Shown in pieces: positions 37,598 to 48,977 of a stretch of 64,000 nt of DNA. The stretch lies in contig NZ_JALGYW010000020.1 of NCBI RefSeq assembly GCF_023111095.1, positions 29,993 to 93,992 on the forward strand. Direction: 5' to 3'. The stretch comes from Maribellus sp. YY47. GTDB lineage: Bacteria > Bacteroidota > Bacteroidia > Bacteroidales > Prolixibacteraceae. Numbering within the stretch: the stretch's first letter is position 1; each line of letters opens with the position of its first letter. The notes below the pieces were generated by a model that saw only the letters and a list, made by a program, of their open reading frames with translations, was not told the DNA's origin and ran no database searches. The translations under genes and the position numbers were made by a program.

Positions 37598-39202
37598 TCA
37601 CTTCACCGGTCCGGTAATTTCCTTGCTATTCGGAGACGTAAAATCGAAGACTGTAATTTGTTCTTTTTTGTAAAACGCGAGTAGTTTACTAATCCGCTGT
37701 TGAAAGTCCTCGTAATTTTTTGAATTCTCGCGGGTCCATCCCGACTCTGCAAAGGCAGAGATGCGCGGGAAAGTCATAAATTCCAGTCTTTCACTGTCGT
37801 CAATCGTTTCGGTCCACAGGTTGGCCTGAATGCCTAAAACACGCTTATCCGTTATCGCTGCTGCAGGAAGAAAATCATCGGATGGAAAACGATAAACGCT
37901 TTCGAGAGGTGCAAATTTTCCGCCCCATTTACGGCCTGAAATGTGCTTTTCATCCTGCACAAAATCAAAATAAAGAGGAATTCGCGGACAGAGCACGACC
38001 TGAAAATCATTGTTCAATGCATTTTGCAAAACCTCAGGTTTATCGTGCCTCCACCACATCACCAAAGAACGGTTGCTGTTTATTCCGGACGAAACCACCT
38101 CGTCCCACCCCAGCATTTTATTCCCGAGGCTTTGGATTGAGTCCGACATCCGGCGCAAAAAATAATGCTCAACCTGCACCAGATCCTCCAGTCCATTTTC
38201 ATTCATGATCTTTTTTACTCCCGGAAGGCTGGGCCATTGCTGGTTACCATAACTCACCTCATCTCCTCCGATATGAATATAATCTGACGGAAACAAGGTT
38301 GAAACCTCACGCAGAATATCTGTCAAAAAGGAATATGTCGCTTCATTTCCGGGGTTAAAGGTAAAGTCGGGGTGCTTTTCCGAACCTCCTCCGCTGTATT
38401 CGGGATACGCTTTTACCGCAGCAGTGGCGTGTCCCGGCATATCGATTTCCGGAATAATCTCGATAAATCGTTCTGCAGCATAAGCTAGTATTTCCTTAAT
38501 TTCGTCCTGCGTATAATACCGGGCAGGCGCTTTCGGATCGGAATAATTTCCTAGCCCCCCGATTTGAGTGAGCAAAGGATATTTCCTTATTTCAATCCGC
38601 CATCCGGGTTCATCGGTCAAATGCCAGTGAAACTTATTTAGTTTGAGCAGCGCCATTTGATCCAGAAGTTTTTCAACTTCCGTTTTCCCAAAAAAATGTC
38701 GGGATTCATCCAGCATCAATCCGCGCCAGCTGTATCTGGGTTCGTCTTCCATTTGCAGGCACTTTATTTCTCCTTTGTTGTCAGCAAACAGAATAAGCTG
38801 AAGCAATGACTGCAGCCCGTAGAAACATCCCTGACCAGAAGAAGCTTCAACAGTTATTTTCTGTGGTTCAACGCTTAAACGATATCCTTCCTGATTCTCA
38901 ACCCTAGAATTGTAAACCAGTTGAATGTCCGCTTTTCGCTTTTCCGTAACGGAAACTCCGGCAAAACGCCTGGCAGCTTCCACAAATCCGGGAATCAGTA
39001 ACTCAAATGATTTGTCTCCGGCATTGATAGACAATCCTTTTTCATAACGAAATGTACCGGTAAGCTCCTCCACTTTATTGGGTTGCGGAATTATAATCTG
39101 TCCAAAAGCAAAGGCTATCATAAACACTGACAAAAAAAAGGTCAGTACTATTCTCTTTAGTTTGTTTTTATCCATGTTTAACGTGCTTATTCGATTAATC
39201 AA
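37598..39202 (-). CDS. GH20 beta-N-acetylhexosaminidase (compact)
   Basis: The 534-residue protein probably starts at Met10 (ATG ending at 39175), since MDKNKLKRIVLTFFLSVFMI is a proper signal peptide. The GH20b N-domain spans about 35-130 and the catalytic barrel about 155-480 with WRGLMLDESRHFF, FHWHLTDEPGWRIEI and HIGGDEVSYG (catalytic Asp314-Glu315). It ends shortly after the barrel and has no discoidin tail, unlike the other two GH20 proteins in the window. It removes terminal GlcNAc or GalNAc from oligosaccharides. The last 75 codons are duplicated as a relic at 27.5-27.7 kb. It lies 63 bp after the GH123 gene. Confidence 0.93.
   Translation of the reverse strand: MINRISTLNMDKNKLKRIVLTFFLSVFMIAFAFGQIIIPQPNKVEELTGTFRYEKGLSINAGDKSFELLIPGFVEAARRFAGVSVTEKRKADIQLVYNSRVENQEGYRLSVEPQKITVEASSGQGCFYGLQSLLQLILFADNKGEIKCLQMEDEPRYSWRGLMLDESRHFFGKTEVEKLLDQMALLKLNKFHWHLTDEPGWRIEIRKYPLLTQIGGLGNYSDPKAPARYYTQDEIKEILAYAAERFIEIIPEIDMPGHATAAVKAYPEYSGGGSEKHPDFTFNPGNEATYSFLTDILREVSTLFPSDYIHIGGDEVSYGNQQWPSLPGVKKIMNENGLEDLVQVEHYFLRRMSDSIQSLGNKMLGWDEVVSSGINSNRSLVMWWRHDKPEVLQNALNNDFQVVLCPRIPLYFDFVQDEKHISGRKWGGKFAPLESVYRFPSDDFLPAAAITDKRVLGIQANLWTETIDDSERLEFMTFPRISAFAESGWTRENSKNYEDFQQRISKLLAFYKKEQITVFDFTSPNSKEITGPVK
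37599..37827. repeat. Direct repeat copy B (229 bp), inside the intact GH20 gene
   Basis: This copy is the functional 3' end of the GH20 coding sequence. It matches copy A at 27493-27721 except for six bases by hand count. Confidence 0.95.
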
Positions 39203-39265
39203 TTTTTATTCTTCCGATAAGGATCGTCGATAAAACTATCTTTCAAACGTAAACAAATCGGCTAT

Positions 39266-41032
39266 TTATTTTGACAAATCTTCCAACAATTGCTTGCCTT
39301 CTTTCATTAGTACATCAAAATCGTCGGGACGGTTTTTAGCCTTGCACCTTTCGAGCAGCTCGTCCAACCGGTTCAGTTTAGCATTTGCCTCATCCGAAGA
39401 ATTGTCTGTCAGTTCTGCCTTTAACAGACGGATTTTTTCGGCATCCTGAATGCCTTCGCGCAGGCGTTCGAAACGGATTGAACTCCGTGCATCGGGATAC
39501 ACAATATAAGTATCGCCGGCGGGCCACGTTCTGAAACGCGAATCGGTCAATGGGTTTTTAACCCAGCTGTTGTAGGCCCAGCGTAAAAATCCGTCCAAAT
39601 CGGCCGCCATGGTATGCCAACCAATATATACCGCTTCGGCAGGATTGGAAAAAGTAAAGACATTCGGGAAGGCATCACCGCAACACACATACCAGGTTGA
39701 AACGTAACCTTTTTCTTTCCGGTATTTCAAAACTTCCGGTTCTATTTCGGCATTTCGCGCCACGCAAAGATCAATCAAACGATCGGGGAACTGATTGTAA
39801 CTTTGGTGATTATCCGCGAGTGCAACCCCCATTTCCGGAGCCACTTTTTCAATTAAACCAATCGTCGCTTTCATGGCCTCCGGTCCGCGCTCGTCCATCG
39901 CAATGCGTGTAATCGCCTTCCATCCTTTTTCGTCAAGATGTTTTACAAAGTCAGTAAGGAAAGGCGTCCAAAGGGCTTCATATTCTTTTGAGCCGGGATC
40001 GGCTTTAATTTTCACTTCTTCGCCGCTGGCCACATCAAAATAATAAAATTCATTTCCCCAGGGAACCATCGAGTAACAGTTAATCTGCTGATTAATTCCG
40101 ACTTCCATCACAAATTCCACCCATTTATCAAACACCGAATAATCGTATGTCCAGCTTCCGTCAGCCTGCTTGTTCCATTCGATCATCGATCCGAAGGCAT
40201 CTTCGGTTTGTCCTCCCCAGGGGCGATTGTTCAGCGTTGTTGTAATCACTTTTTGCCCGGCATCGGCCAGCAGTTTCATCAACGGACGCAATACCTCCCA
40301 ATGTTCAGCCGACCACAGTTCAACATCGTGAACACGGGCAACGGTATAAGGATTCTGCCATAAATCGAGGTGAAATTTCCAATCCGCAGCATTGGGAAGA
40401 ATGCAGTCGGCCACTTCAATTTGCAGCTTGTAGGCGCTGTGTTTCTTACCGTTCAGTTTCAGTTGAAGCGTTGATGTGTAAATTCCGGGTTTCGCGTCCA
40501 TTGGAATATCAAACGAAAGCCAAACCGGGCGGGTTGAATTGGCCTCCATTTCGAAAGCAGAAAGCGTATCGAGCACATCAGCACTTAAGCGGGCGATAAA
40601 ATCCTCGGGTTTGCGGTATCCGCATCCGGGGCCAAACTCATCGGTCAGCACGTAGCGCACAAAACGGGCCTGCGCAATACTTGCCTGCATCGAAGATCCG
40701 TCTTCGGATTTAAATTCCGAAAATTCGCAGCTTACTATTCCTGACGGCTCGCTGTTCCACAATACCAACTGAGCAGAAAGAATTTCGTTACGCCAGGCAA
40801 ATCCCTCCCATGTGTTTTCCGGCTTCAAATCCGGAATCAGGCTTTTATTGTAACGCACATCGATCGAGCCGATGGAGGCATGCAATCCGGGCTTCACCGT
40901 GCTCCAATCGGTTAAAGTGTCGGCTGATGGATCGGGCGCTTCGCTGTAGGTTTCGGGCGGCTCGATTTTTGGAGGCGCAGAACACCCCAATAGGAAAACA
41001 AAAAGTAAGACAACTAGTAATACATTCTTCAT
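39266..41032 (-). CDS. GH123-family beta-N-acetylgalactosaminidase, lipoprotein
   Basis: The 588-residue lipoprotein has lipobox FLLGC (Cys17). An N-terminal beta-sandwich covers about residues 45-215 (AWRNEILSAQLVLWNSEPSG, LSFDIPMDAKPGIYTSTLQL), and the barrel follows with DWKFHLDLWQNPYTVAR and AITRIAMDERGPEAM, where Asp380-Glu381 match the adjacent Asp/Glu pair used by GH123 in substrate-assisted catalysis. This domain was earlier called DUF4091. GH123 enzymes act on beta-GalNAc, as in gangliosides. A GalNAc-specific enzyme beside three GH20 enzymes points to a GalNAc-containing glycan. It lies upstream of the compact GH20 gene in one transcription unit, and a terminator separates it from the GH2 gene before it. 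Confidence 0.82.
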   Translation of the reverse strand: MKNVLLVVLLFVFLLGCSAPPKIEPPETYSEAPDPSADTLTDWSTVKPGLHASIGSIDVRYNKSLIPDLKPENTWEGFAWRNEILSAQLVLWNSEPSGIVSCEFSEFKSEDGSSMQASIAQARFVRYVLTDEFGPGCGYRKPEDFIARLSADVLDTLSAFEMEANSTRPVWLSFDIPMDAKPGIYTSTLQLKLNGKKHSAYKLQIEVADCILPNAADWKFHLDLWQNPYTVARVHDVELWSAEHWEVLRPLMKLLADAGQKVITTTLNNRPWGGQTEDAFGSMIEWNKQADGSWTYDYSVFDKWVEFVMEVGINQQINCYSMVPWGNEFYYFDVASGEEVKIKADPGSKEYEALWTPFLTDFVKHLDEKGWKAITRIAMDERGPEAMKATIGLIEKVAPEMGVALADNHQSYNQFPDRLIDLCVARNAEIEPEVLKYRKEKGYVSTWYVCCGDAFPNVFTFSNPAEAVYIGWHTMAADLDGFLRWAYNSWVKNPLTDSRFRTWPAGDTYIVYPDARSSIRFERLREGIQDAEKIRLLKAELTDNSSDEANAKLNRLDELLERCKAKNRPDDFDVLMKEGKQLLEDLSK

Positions 41033-41274
41033 TGTAGTTTATTTTTTGTGGTTATACCGGTTATAATTCGTTTCTATCTGCTTATTTGCATTGATCCATT
41101 TACGTCGAAAACGATGGTTGGTCATCGTCTAGAAAGTTCCTCTCAATCTCAGGAATCCAAAAGTAAGCTTTTTATTTATTGTTGAATAAGCGTTTTGTCA
41201 TGATCTGAGAAGTTGTCTGCATCGAAGGGATTTCAAATCGACATCCAGCCACACAACTTACCCATTCACCAAAA
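41033..41274. other. Intergenic region upstream of the GH123 gene
   Basis: Together with the terminator this gap is 301 bp. It starts a new transcription unit because a terminator lies at its upstream end, but I see no confident promoter motif and no ORF. Confidence 0.4.
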
Positions 41275-41310
41275 GAAAACAGGAGCTAATCAATCTTAAC
41301 TCCTGTTTTC
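41275..41310 (-). terminator. Rho-independent terminator of the GH2 beta-galactosidase gene
   Basis: Arms 41275-41285 and 41300-41310 pair over 11 bp, and on the minus strand the stem ends in TTTTC followed by TTTTGG. It lies 24 bp after the GH2 stop codon. It should end the transcript coming from the GH20, GH29 and GH2 genes. Confidence 0.8.
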
Positions 41311-41333
41311 AAATTCTTCATTTTCAAATTCAA

Positions 41334-44417
<3,084 letters not shown>

Positions 44418-44436
44418 TTATGACAGATGAGCGGTT

Positions 44437-46752
44437 TTAGTTCACCATCAACTCATCAAAACACATCCACACAGCCTGTCCTTCGCGAAGGTGTCCTTTC
44501 GGGCAAGGGCCCGGATTTTGGGCTTCAATCCTCAAATAACGACCGGCAGCATTCAAGGTGCCAAAATCCAGATCTTTTATTTGCGTTCCCCGCTCAAAAA
44601 TACTTTCCGGTTGTTCGGCAAGTTCGGCTATGGTTTTAAAGGTTTTATTATCGTCGGAAACCAGCAAACGAAGCACTGCCGGACGATGAACGCCCATTCC
44701 ATAATTTGAGACGGTGCCAATTTGTACCGACGAGATGTTTTGTGTTGCTCCCAGGTCAACAACAAAAGCAGCATCCTTTCCGTACCATCCGGCCCATTCA
44801 AAATCGCTGTTGCGTTCGCTTCCGCGAATACCATTCGTAAGCACATAGCCACGTTCGTTTTTGCTGATAACGGCACTGCCTGTGGCGATATTTTTCAATA
44901 CATCAAGCGTTAAGGTTTTGCCTTGCTGTTGTCCGGCGATAAAAGTTGCCGCTTTCACCACTGTGCCGGCATCCACCAACAAGGTATCGGGATACGTAGC
45001 CGAGCTTTTATTGGGTTCAGTTCCATCGTTGGTGTAACGAATTTCAACGTCGGGGCGAATACAACTCAGCGCCACTTTCAGTTTACCTGCAGCAGGTTGC
45101 ACCAAGTGATCGAGGTTGTACATCGATTTGGCATAGGTAACCCCCTGCTCATCGAGCTGTGCCAGGTAATTATCGAGGGCAGGCAAAAAAGCCTCCCAGT
45201 TGTTTGATTTTTTTGGTGACCAGCCCCGTTCGGCAACAGCCGCCAATCGAGGGAACACCAGGTATTCCACATCTTCGGGCGTTTGGCAAAACTCGGTCCA
45301 CAACGACCCCTGAATGCCCATCAATAAGGTATCCACGCCTTCTTCCCAATCGGCCTGAACAGGTTCGTAGTCATACACATCTTTCAGCGTGTTGTTGCCA
45401 AAATAGGTCAGTGGCTCAAACCACTGTGGCCCCTGGTAACGAATGAGGTATATTTTTTTTGCGGGAGTCATTACAAAACGGTGTCCTTTTCGGGCAGCAA
45501 TCAAGGCTGCATCACCGTCGCCACGCCAGCCATAAATTATGGCATCTTCAGGAATTTCGCTGTTGGTGAGTTCGTCCCAGCCCATCACTTCTTTACCTTT
45601 GCTTTGCACATAACGACTCATCCGTTTCATAAAATAGCTTTGCAACTCTTCCTCGTTCGGAAGCCCTTCAGCTTTCATACGCGCCTGGCAATCGGGACAG
45701 TTTTCCCAATGTGTTTTATAAGCTTCGTCGCCGCCTAAATGAATGTATTTTGAAGGAAAAAGTTCAGCCACTTCGTCGATTACATCTTCCAGAAAATCGA
45801 ATACTTCATCTTTTCCGGCACAGTAAATAATTGCTGCCTGTTTGGTGTTCAATCCGGGCAATACGGTAATGGGTTTCTCCACTACCGAACAAGCCAACTC
45901 CGGGTAGGCCGCCAGCGAAGAGTTGGTATGCGCCGGCATCTCAATTTCAGGAATAATTTCGACATGACGCTCTTGTGCAAAAGCCACCATTTCGCGAATA
46001 TCATCCTGGGTATAAAAACCTCCTACGCTGGCTTTTTCGCCGGGTTGTGCAATTTCACGTGCCGGAAACGGTTCATCCCGTTCAACACGCCACGCTCCCA
46101 CTTCCGTTAGCTTCGGATATTTTTTTATTTCGAGACGCCAGCCGTTGTCATCCACCAAATGCAGGTGAAGTTTATTCATTTTTAGCACCGACATATTTTC
46201 GATGATGCGCAACACGGTTTCCTTTGGAATGAAGTAGCGCGACACATCCAACATTAAGCCGCGGTAGCCAAAACGAGGCGCATCGTTGATTTCCACTGCC
46301 GGAACAGTCCAGTTTCCCTGAACTTTTTCGCTGCCTGCAATAGTAGACGGCAGCATTAATCGCAGCGATTGAAAGGCATAAAAGAAACCCGATTCGCTGT
46401 TGGCAGCAATACGAATTTGCCCGGGAGTTACCTGCAAACAATAAGCTTCTTCTTTCAACGTAGAATCGGTAGCCAATACCATATCGGCCTGCAAGCTGTT
46501 TTGCCCGATTTCGGGGGTGAATCCGGCAACCGTTTCAAAGCGCTTAAAAAACTGCGCGGCCACTTGCTGCTGCATTTCATTTTCAACGCTGCAACGCGTT
46601 TTAGCCGAAAATTCAAAATTGCCTGCATGCTTTTCCAGCGAAGCCGGAGCAGGAACAATGGCGATTTTCGGTGCTGAATTTTGGGTAGGGGAAGTGCATG
46701 CAGCGCTACCAATGAGCACTAGTATTCCCACAAAGAAACTTATTGTTTTCAT
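44437..46752 (-). CDS. GH20 beta-N-acetylhexosaminidase with chitobiase-type and discoidin tails, lipoprotein
   Basis: The 771-residue lipoprotein has lipobox GSAAC (Cys19). The GH20b domain is at about 28-155 and the barrel at about 160-510 with FGYRGLMLDVSRYFI, LHLHLVDDNGWRLEIKKYP and YIHLGGDEAYKTHW (catalytic Asp342-Glu343). Next come a chitobiase/hexosaminidase C-terminal domain (VEIRYTNDGTEPNKSSATYP, about 540-610) and an F5/8C module (NSDFEWAGWYGKDAAFVVDL) to the end. The layout is the same as in the 770-residue GH20 at 50595-52907, yet the sequences differ enough to suggest different linkages. It is followed after 46 bp by the GH2 beta-galactosidase. Confidence 0.94.
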   Translation of the reverse strand: MKTISFFVGILVLIGSAACTSPTQNSAPKIAIVPAPASLEKHAGNFEFSAKTRCSVENEMQQQVAAQFFKRFETVAGFTPEIGQNSLQADMVLATDSTLKEEAYCLQVTPGQIRIAANSESGFFYAFQSLRLMLPSTIAGSEKVQGNWTVPAVEINDAPRFGYRGLMLDVSRYFIPKETVLRIIENMSVLKMNKLHLHLVDDNGWRLEIKKYPKLTEVGAWRVERDEPFPAREIAQPGEKASVGGFYTQDDIREMVAFAQERHVEIIPEIEMPAHTNSSLAAYPELACSVVEKPITVLPGLNTKQAAIIYCAGKDEVFDFLEDVIDEVAELFPSKYIHLGGDEAYKTHWENCPDCQARMKAEGLPNEEELQSYFMKRMSRYVQSKGKEVMGWDELTNSEIPEDAIIYGWRGDGDAALIAARKGHRFVMTPAKKIYLIRYQGPQWFEPLTYFGNNTLKDVYDYEPVQADWEEGVDTLLMGIQGSLWTEFCQTPEDVEYLVFPRLAAVAERGWSPKKSNNWEAFLPALDNYLAQLDEQGVTYAKSMYNLDHLVQPAAGKLKVALSCIRPDVEIRYTNDGTEPNKSSATYPDTLLVDAGTVVKAATFIAGQQQGKTLTLDVLKNIATGSAVISKNERGYVLTNGIRGSERNSDFEWAGWYGKDAAFVVDLGATQNISSVQIGTVSNYGMGVHRPAVLRLLVSDDNKTFKTIAELAEQPESIFERGTQIKDLDFGTLNAAGRYLRIEAQNPGPCPKGHLREGQAVWMCFDELMVN

Positions 46753-46856
46753 CTAAAATTGATTAATTGTTTTCATGAAAAACGGCAATACGATTCACGG
46801 ACAGACTAATTCTGTCCCCCCGAAAACCGTATTTGCCAATTTATATCTGCGTCCTT

Positions 46857-48896
46857 CTATTCGATAATTATGTCAAGTTCGGCAACTCCCAACACCTGCT
46901 GTTCATCTGCCACTGCTGTTGTGGCAAATTTCAGAAAACGTGTTTTTACCGGCTTACCAAAACGAATGGTTTGCGTAATGGGATTGTTGCGAATATTGGA
47001 AAAGTTACCGGCTGAAACTTCGTTCCATGTTTTGCCGTCGTTGCTGCTGTATATTTTATAATTCAGGGCAATTCCCTGAGACCATCGTGCCTGATCGGGC
47101 AGGTAAGTCAATCCGGCAAACGAAATTTCTTCGCCAAAATCAACGCGCACTTCTTTTTCGCCTTTTTTACTGATCCACGAAGTGTTGGATTTTCCATCAA
47201 ACAAAGAAAGTTTCTCCGAATTGTCGTTCAGGATTGTCCATTGTTTTTTCGACAGCCCAAACGACTGCTCCCCTACTTCGCCATGGTTTTCGCCGCTGTA
47301 CACAATGGCTTTTACGGTTACTTCGCCATCGCTTAAAAACGGCGCTGTATATTTTTTCGAATTTCGTGAAGGTGCAGAACCATCGGTGGTGTAAAACACT
47401 TCGCCAAATTTCTCGGGAGAATGAATACTTACCATTTCCTCCTGGTTTCGTTGAATTGTAGGTTCGGCCAAAAGAATGGGCACGTTGTACGCCGAAACTT
47501 TTGTAATCATTGCCGGTGCCAGTGCAGCATCAAAAGTTATGCGCACTTTTTGTGTGCTGATGGGCAGAAAACGTAAAATGCGTTTGTAGCCAATTGTTGT
47601 TTCGGCAGCCAGCGCGGTCCACTTTCCATCTTCCCAATACTCAACACGAAATGCTTTTACACGCTGTCCTTCGGGAATGTACTCCTGAATAAGCAGGCGG
47701 TTCATGGTAACCGTTTTTTTGAAATCAATTTGCAGGAAACTTTCCTGCTCACCGGCCTGCCAGTACGAATCGTAGTTGTTATCGAAAGCTTTTTTCAGAT
47801 TTTTTTTGTTGTTGGAAGAAAACTGACACTTTGAGCTTACCAAATCTTCTTTAAAATCCTGATCTAATTGCTGTTTCCATTCGATCAGCCGTGCTGAGTC
47901 GATGGGGTGCACCAGCCCGCGTTTATCCGGACTCAGGTTGAGCAGCAATAAACTGTTTCGCCCCACACTTTCGTAATAAATATCCATCAGGCGGGGCAAT
48001 GTTTTCACCTTGTGATCTTCGGCCGCATGGTAGTACCACCCCGGACGCACCGACACATCGGTTTCGGACGGCAGCCAGCGTGTGCCGTTTTCGTGGCCTT
48101 CGTTTAACTGAAGCGGAACCCGTTTGTCTTTGCTAAACTGGTCGCTTGGTAGCAAAGTACTCCAGTGCGTTTTGGCCGCGTGGCCCTCCTCGTTCCCCAC
48201 CCAACGAATGTCGGGCAGGCCTCCGCCGTGCACAATACAGTTGGGTTGCAGCTCGCGCACAATGTCGATAAATCCCTGCCAGTCGTAATAATCTCCGGCT
48301 ATGCTTCGGGTGTGCAATGAGTCGGTACTGTAGTAGCCGCGTCCGCCGTTGGCACCGTCGAACCAGATTTCGAAAACATCGCCGTAATTTGTCAGCAATT
48401 CTGTTAACTGATTTTTGAAAAACTGGTTGTATGCCGGTTTTCCGTATTCCGAATGGTTACAATCCCAGGGCGAAAGGTAGAGGCCCATTTTCAGGCCGTA
48501 CTTTTTACACGCGTCCGAGAATTCGCGCACCACATCGCCGTGCCCGTTTTTCCAGGGTGAGTTTTTTACACTGTGCCCGGTGTAAGCCGAGGGCCACAGG
48601 CAGAAGCCATCGTGGTGTTTGGCTGTTAAAATCACCCCTTCCATTCCGGCATCTTTAAAGATTTTCACCCACTGTTCGCAATTCAAATCAGTAGGATTAA
48701 ACAACTGTGGCGACTCGTTTCCGTAGCCCCACTCCATATCGGTGAAGGTATTTATACTAAAATGCACAAAGGCAATGGTTTCCAGTTTTTGCCATTGCAT
48801 CTGAAGGTTACTGGGTTTGGGAAGTTCTTGTTGGGCATTTCCTGACATAAACGCCGTAAGTAACAGGACAAGCCCGAGTAATCGTATAAATTTCAT
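46857..48896 (-). CDS. GH29 alpha-L-fucosidase with chitobiase-type and discoidin modules
   Basis: The 679-residue exported protein (signal peptide to about residue 21) has a GH29-B type barrel (about 35-340): FVHFSINTFTDMEWGYG (43-59), TAKHHDGFCLW (91-101) and VFEIWFDGANGG with nucleophile Asp180. A discoidin-like domain (about 355-460), a chitobiase-C-like domain (GEVFYTTDGSAPSRNSKKYT) and a final discoidin-like domain follow. The layout matches the GH29 at 31722-33953, but the base composition here looks richer in GC. It probably removes alpha-1,3/1,4-fucose branches before the hexosaminidase and galactosidase act. Confidence 0.94.
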   Translation of the reverse strand: MKFIRLLGLVLLLTAFMSGNAQQELPKPSNLQMQWQKLETIAFVHFSINTFTDMEWGYGNESPQLFNPTDLNCEQWVKIFKDAGMEGVILTAKHHDGFCLWPSAYTGHSVKNSPWKNGHGDVVREFSDACKKYGLKMGLYLSPWDCNHSEYGKPAYNQFFKNQLTELLTNYGDVFEIWFDGANGGRGYYSTDSLHTRSIAGDYYDWQGFIDIVRELQPNCIVHGGGLPDIRWVGNEEGHAAKTHWSTLLPSDQFSKDKRVPLQLNEGHENGTRWLPSETDVSVRPGWYYHAAEDHKVKTLPRLMDIYYESVGRNSLLLLNLSPDKRGLVHPIDSARLIEWKQQLDQDFKEDLVSSKCQFSSNNKKNLKKAFDNNYDSYWQAGEQESFLQIDFKKTVTMNRLLIQEYIPEGQRVKAFRVEYWEDGKWTALAAETTIGYKRILRFLPISTQKVRITFDAALAPAMITKVSAYNVPILLAEPTIQRNQEEMVSIHSPEKFGEVFYTTDGSAPSRNSKKYTAPFLSDGEVTVKAIVYSGENHGEVGEQSFGLSKKQWTILNDNSEKLSLFDGKSNTSWISKKGEKEVRVDFGEEISFAGLTYLPDQARWSQGIALNYKIYSSNDGKTWNEVSAGNFSNIRNNPITQTIRFGKPVKTRFLKFATTAVADEQQVLGVAELDIIIE

Positions 48897-48927
48897 TTTA
48901 ATTATTTTACGGTTAAATCTGAAAGCA

Positions 48928-48961
48928 AAGCTGATGGCGCAAGTATTGCGCTCATCAGCTT
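48928..48961. terminator. Long bulged hairpin between the sulfatase and GH29 genes
   Basis: Outer arms 48928-48936 pair with 48953-48961, inner arms 48937-48942 with 48946-48951, one base is bulged, and the loop is GTA. On the plus strand a T-run follows at once (to 48966); on the minus strand only TTTG follows. It may act in both directions or stabilise the sulfatase transcript end. Confidence 0.65.
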
Positions 48962-48977
48962 TTTTTGTCCTATTTGC

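Noticed and set aside
27493..37827. Insertion sequence or transposon bounded by the direct repeats
   Set aside because: No transposase, integrase or terminal inverted repeats are visible; the repeats are coding sequence of a GH20 gene.
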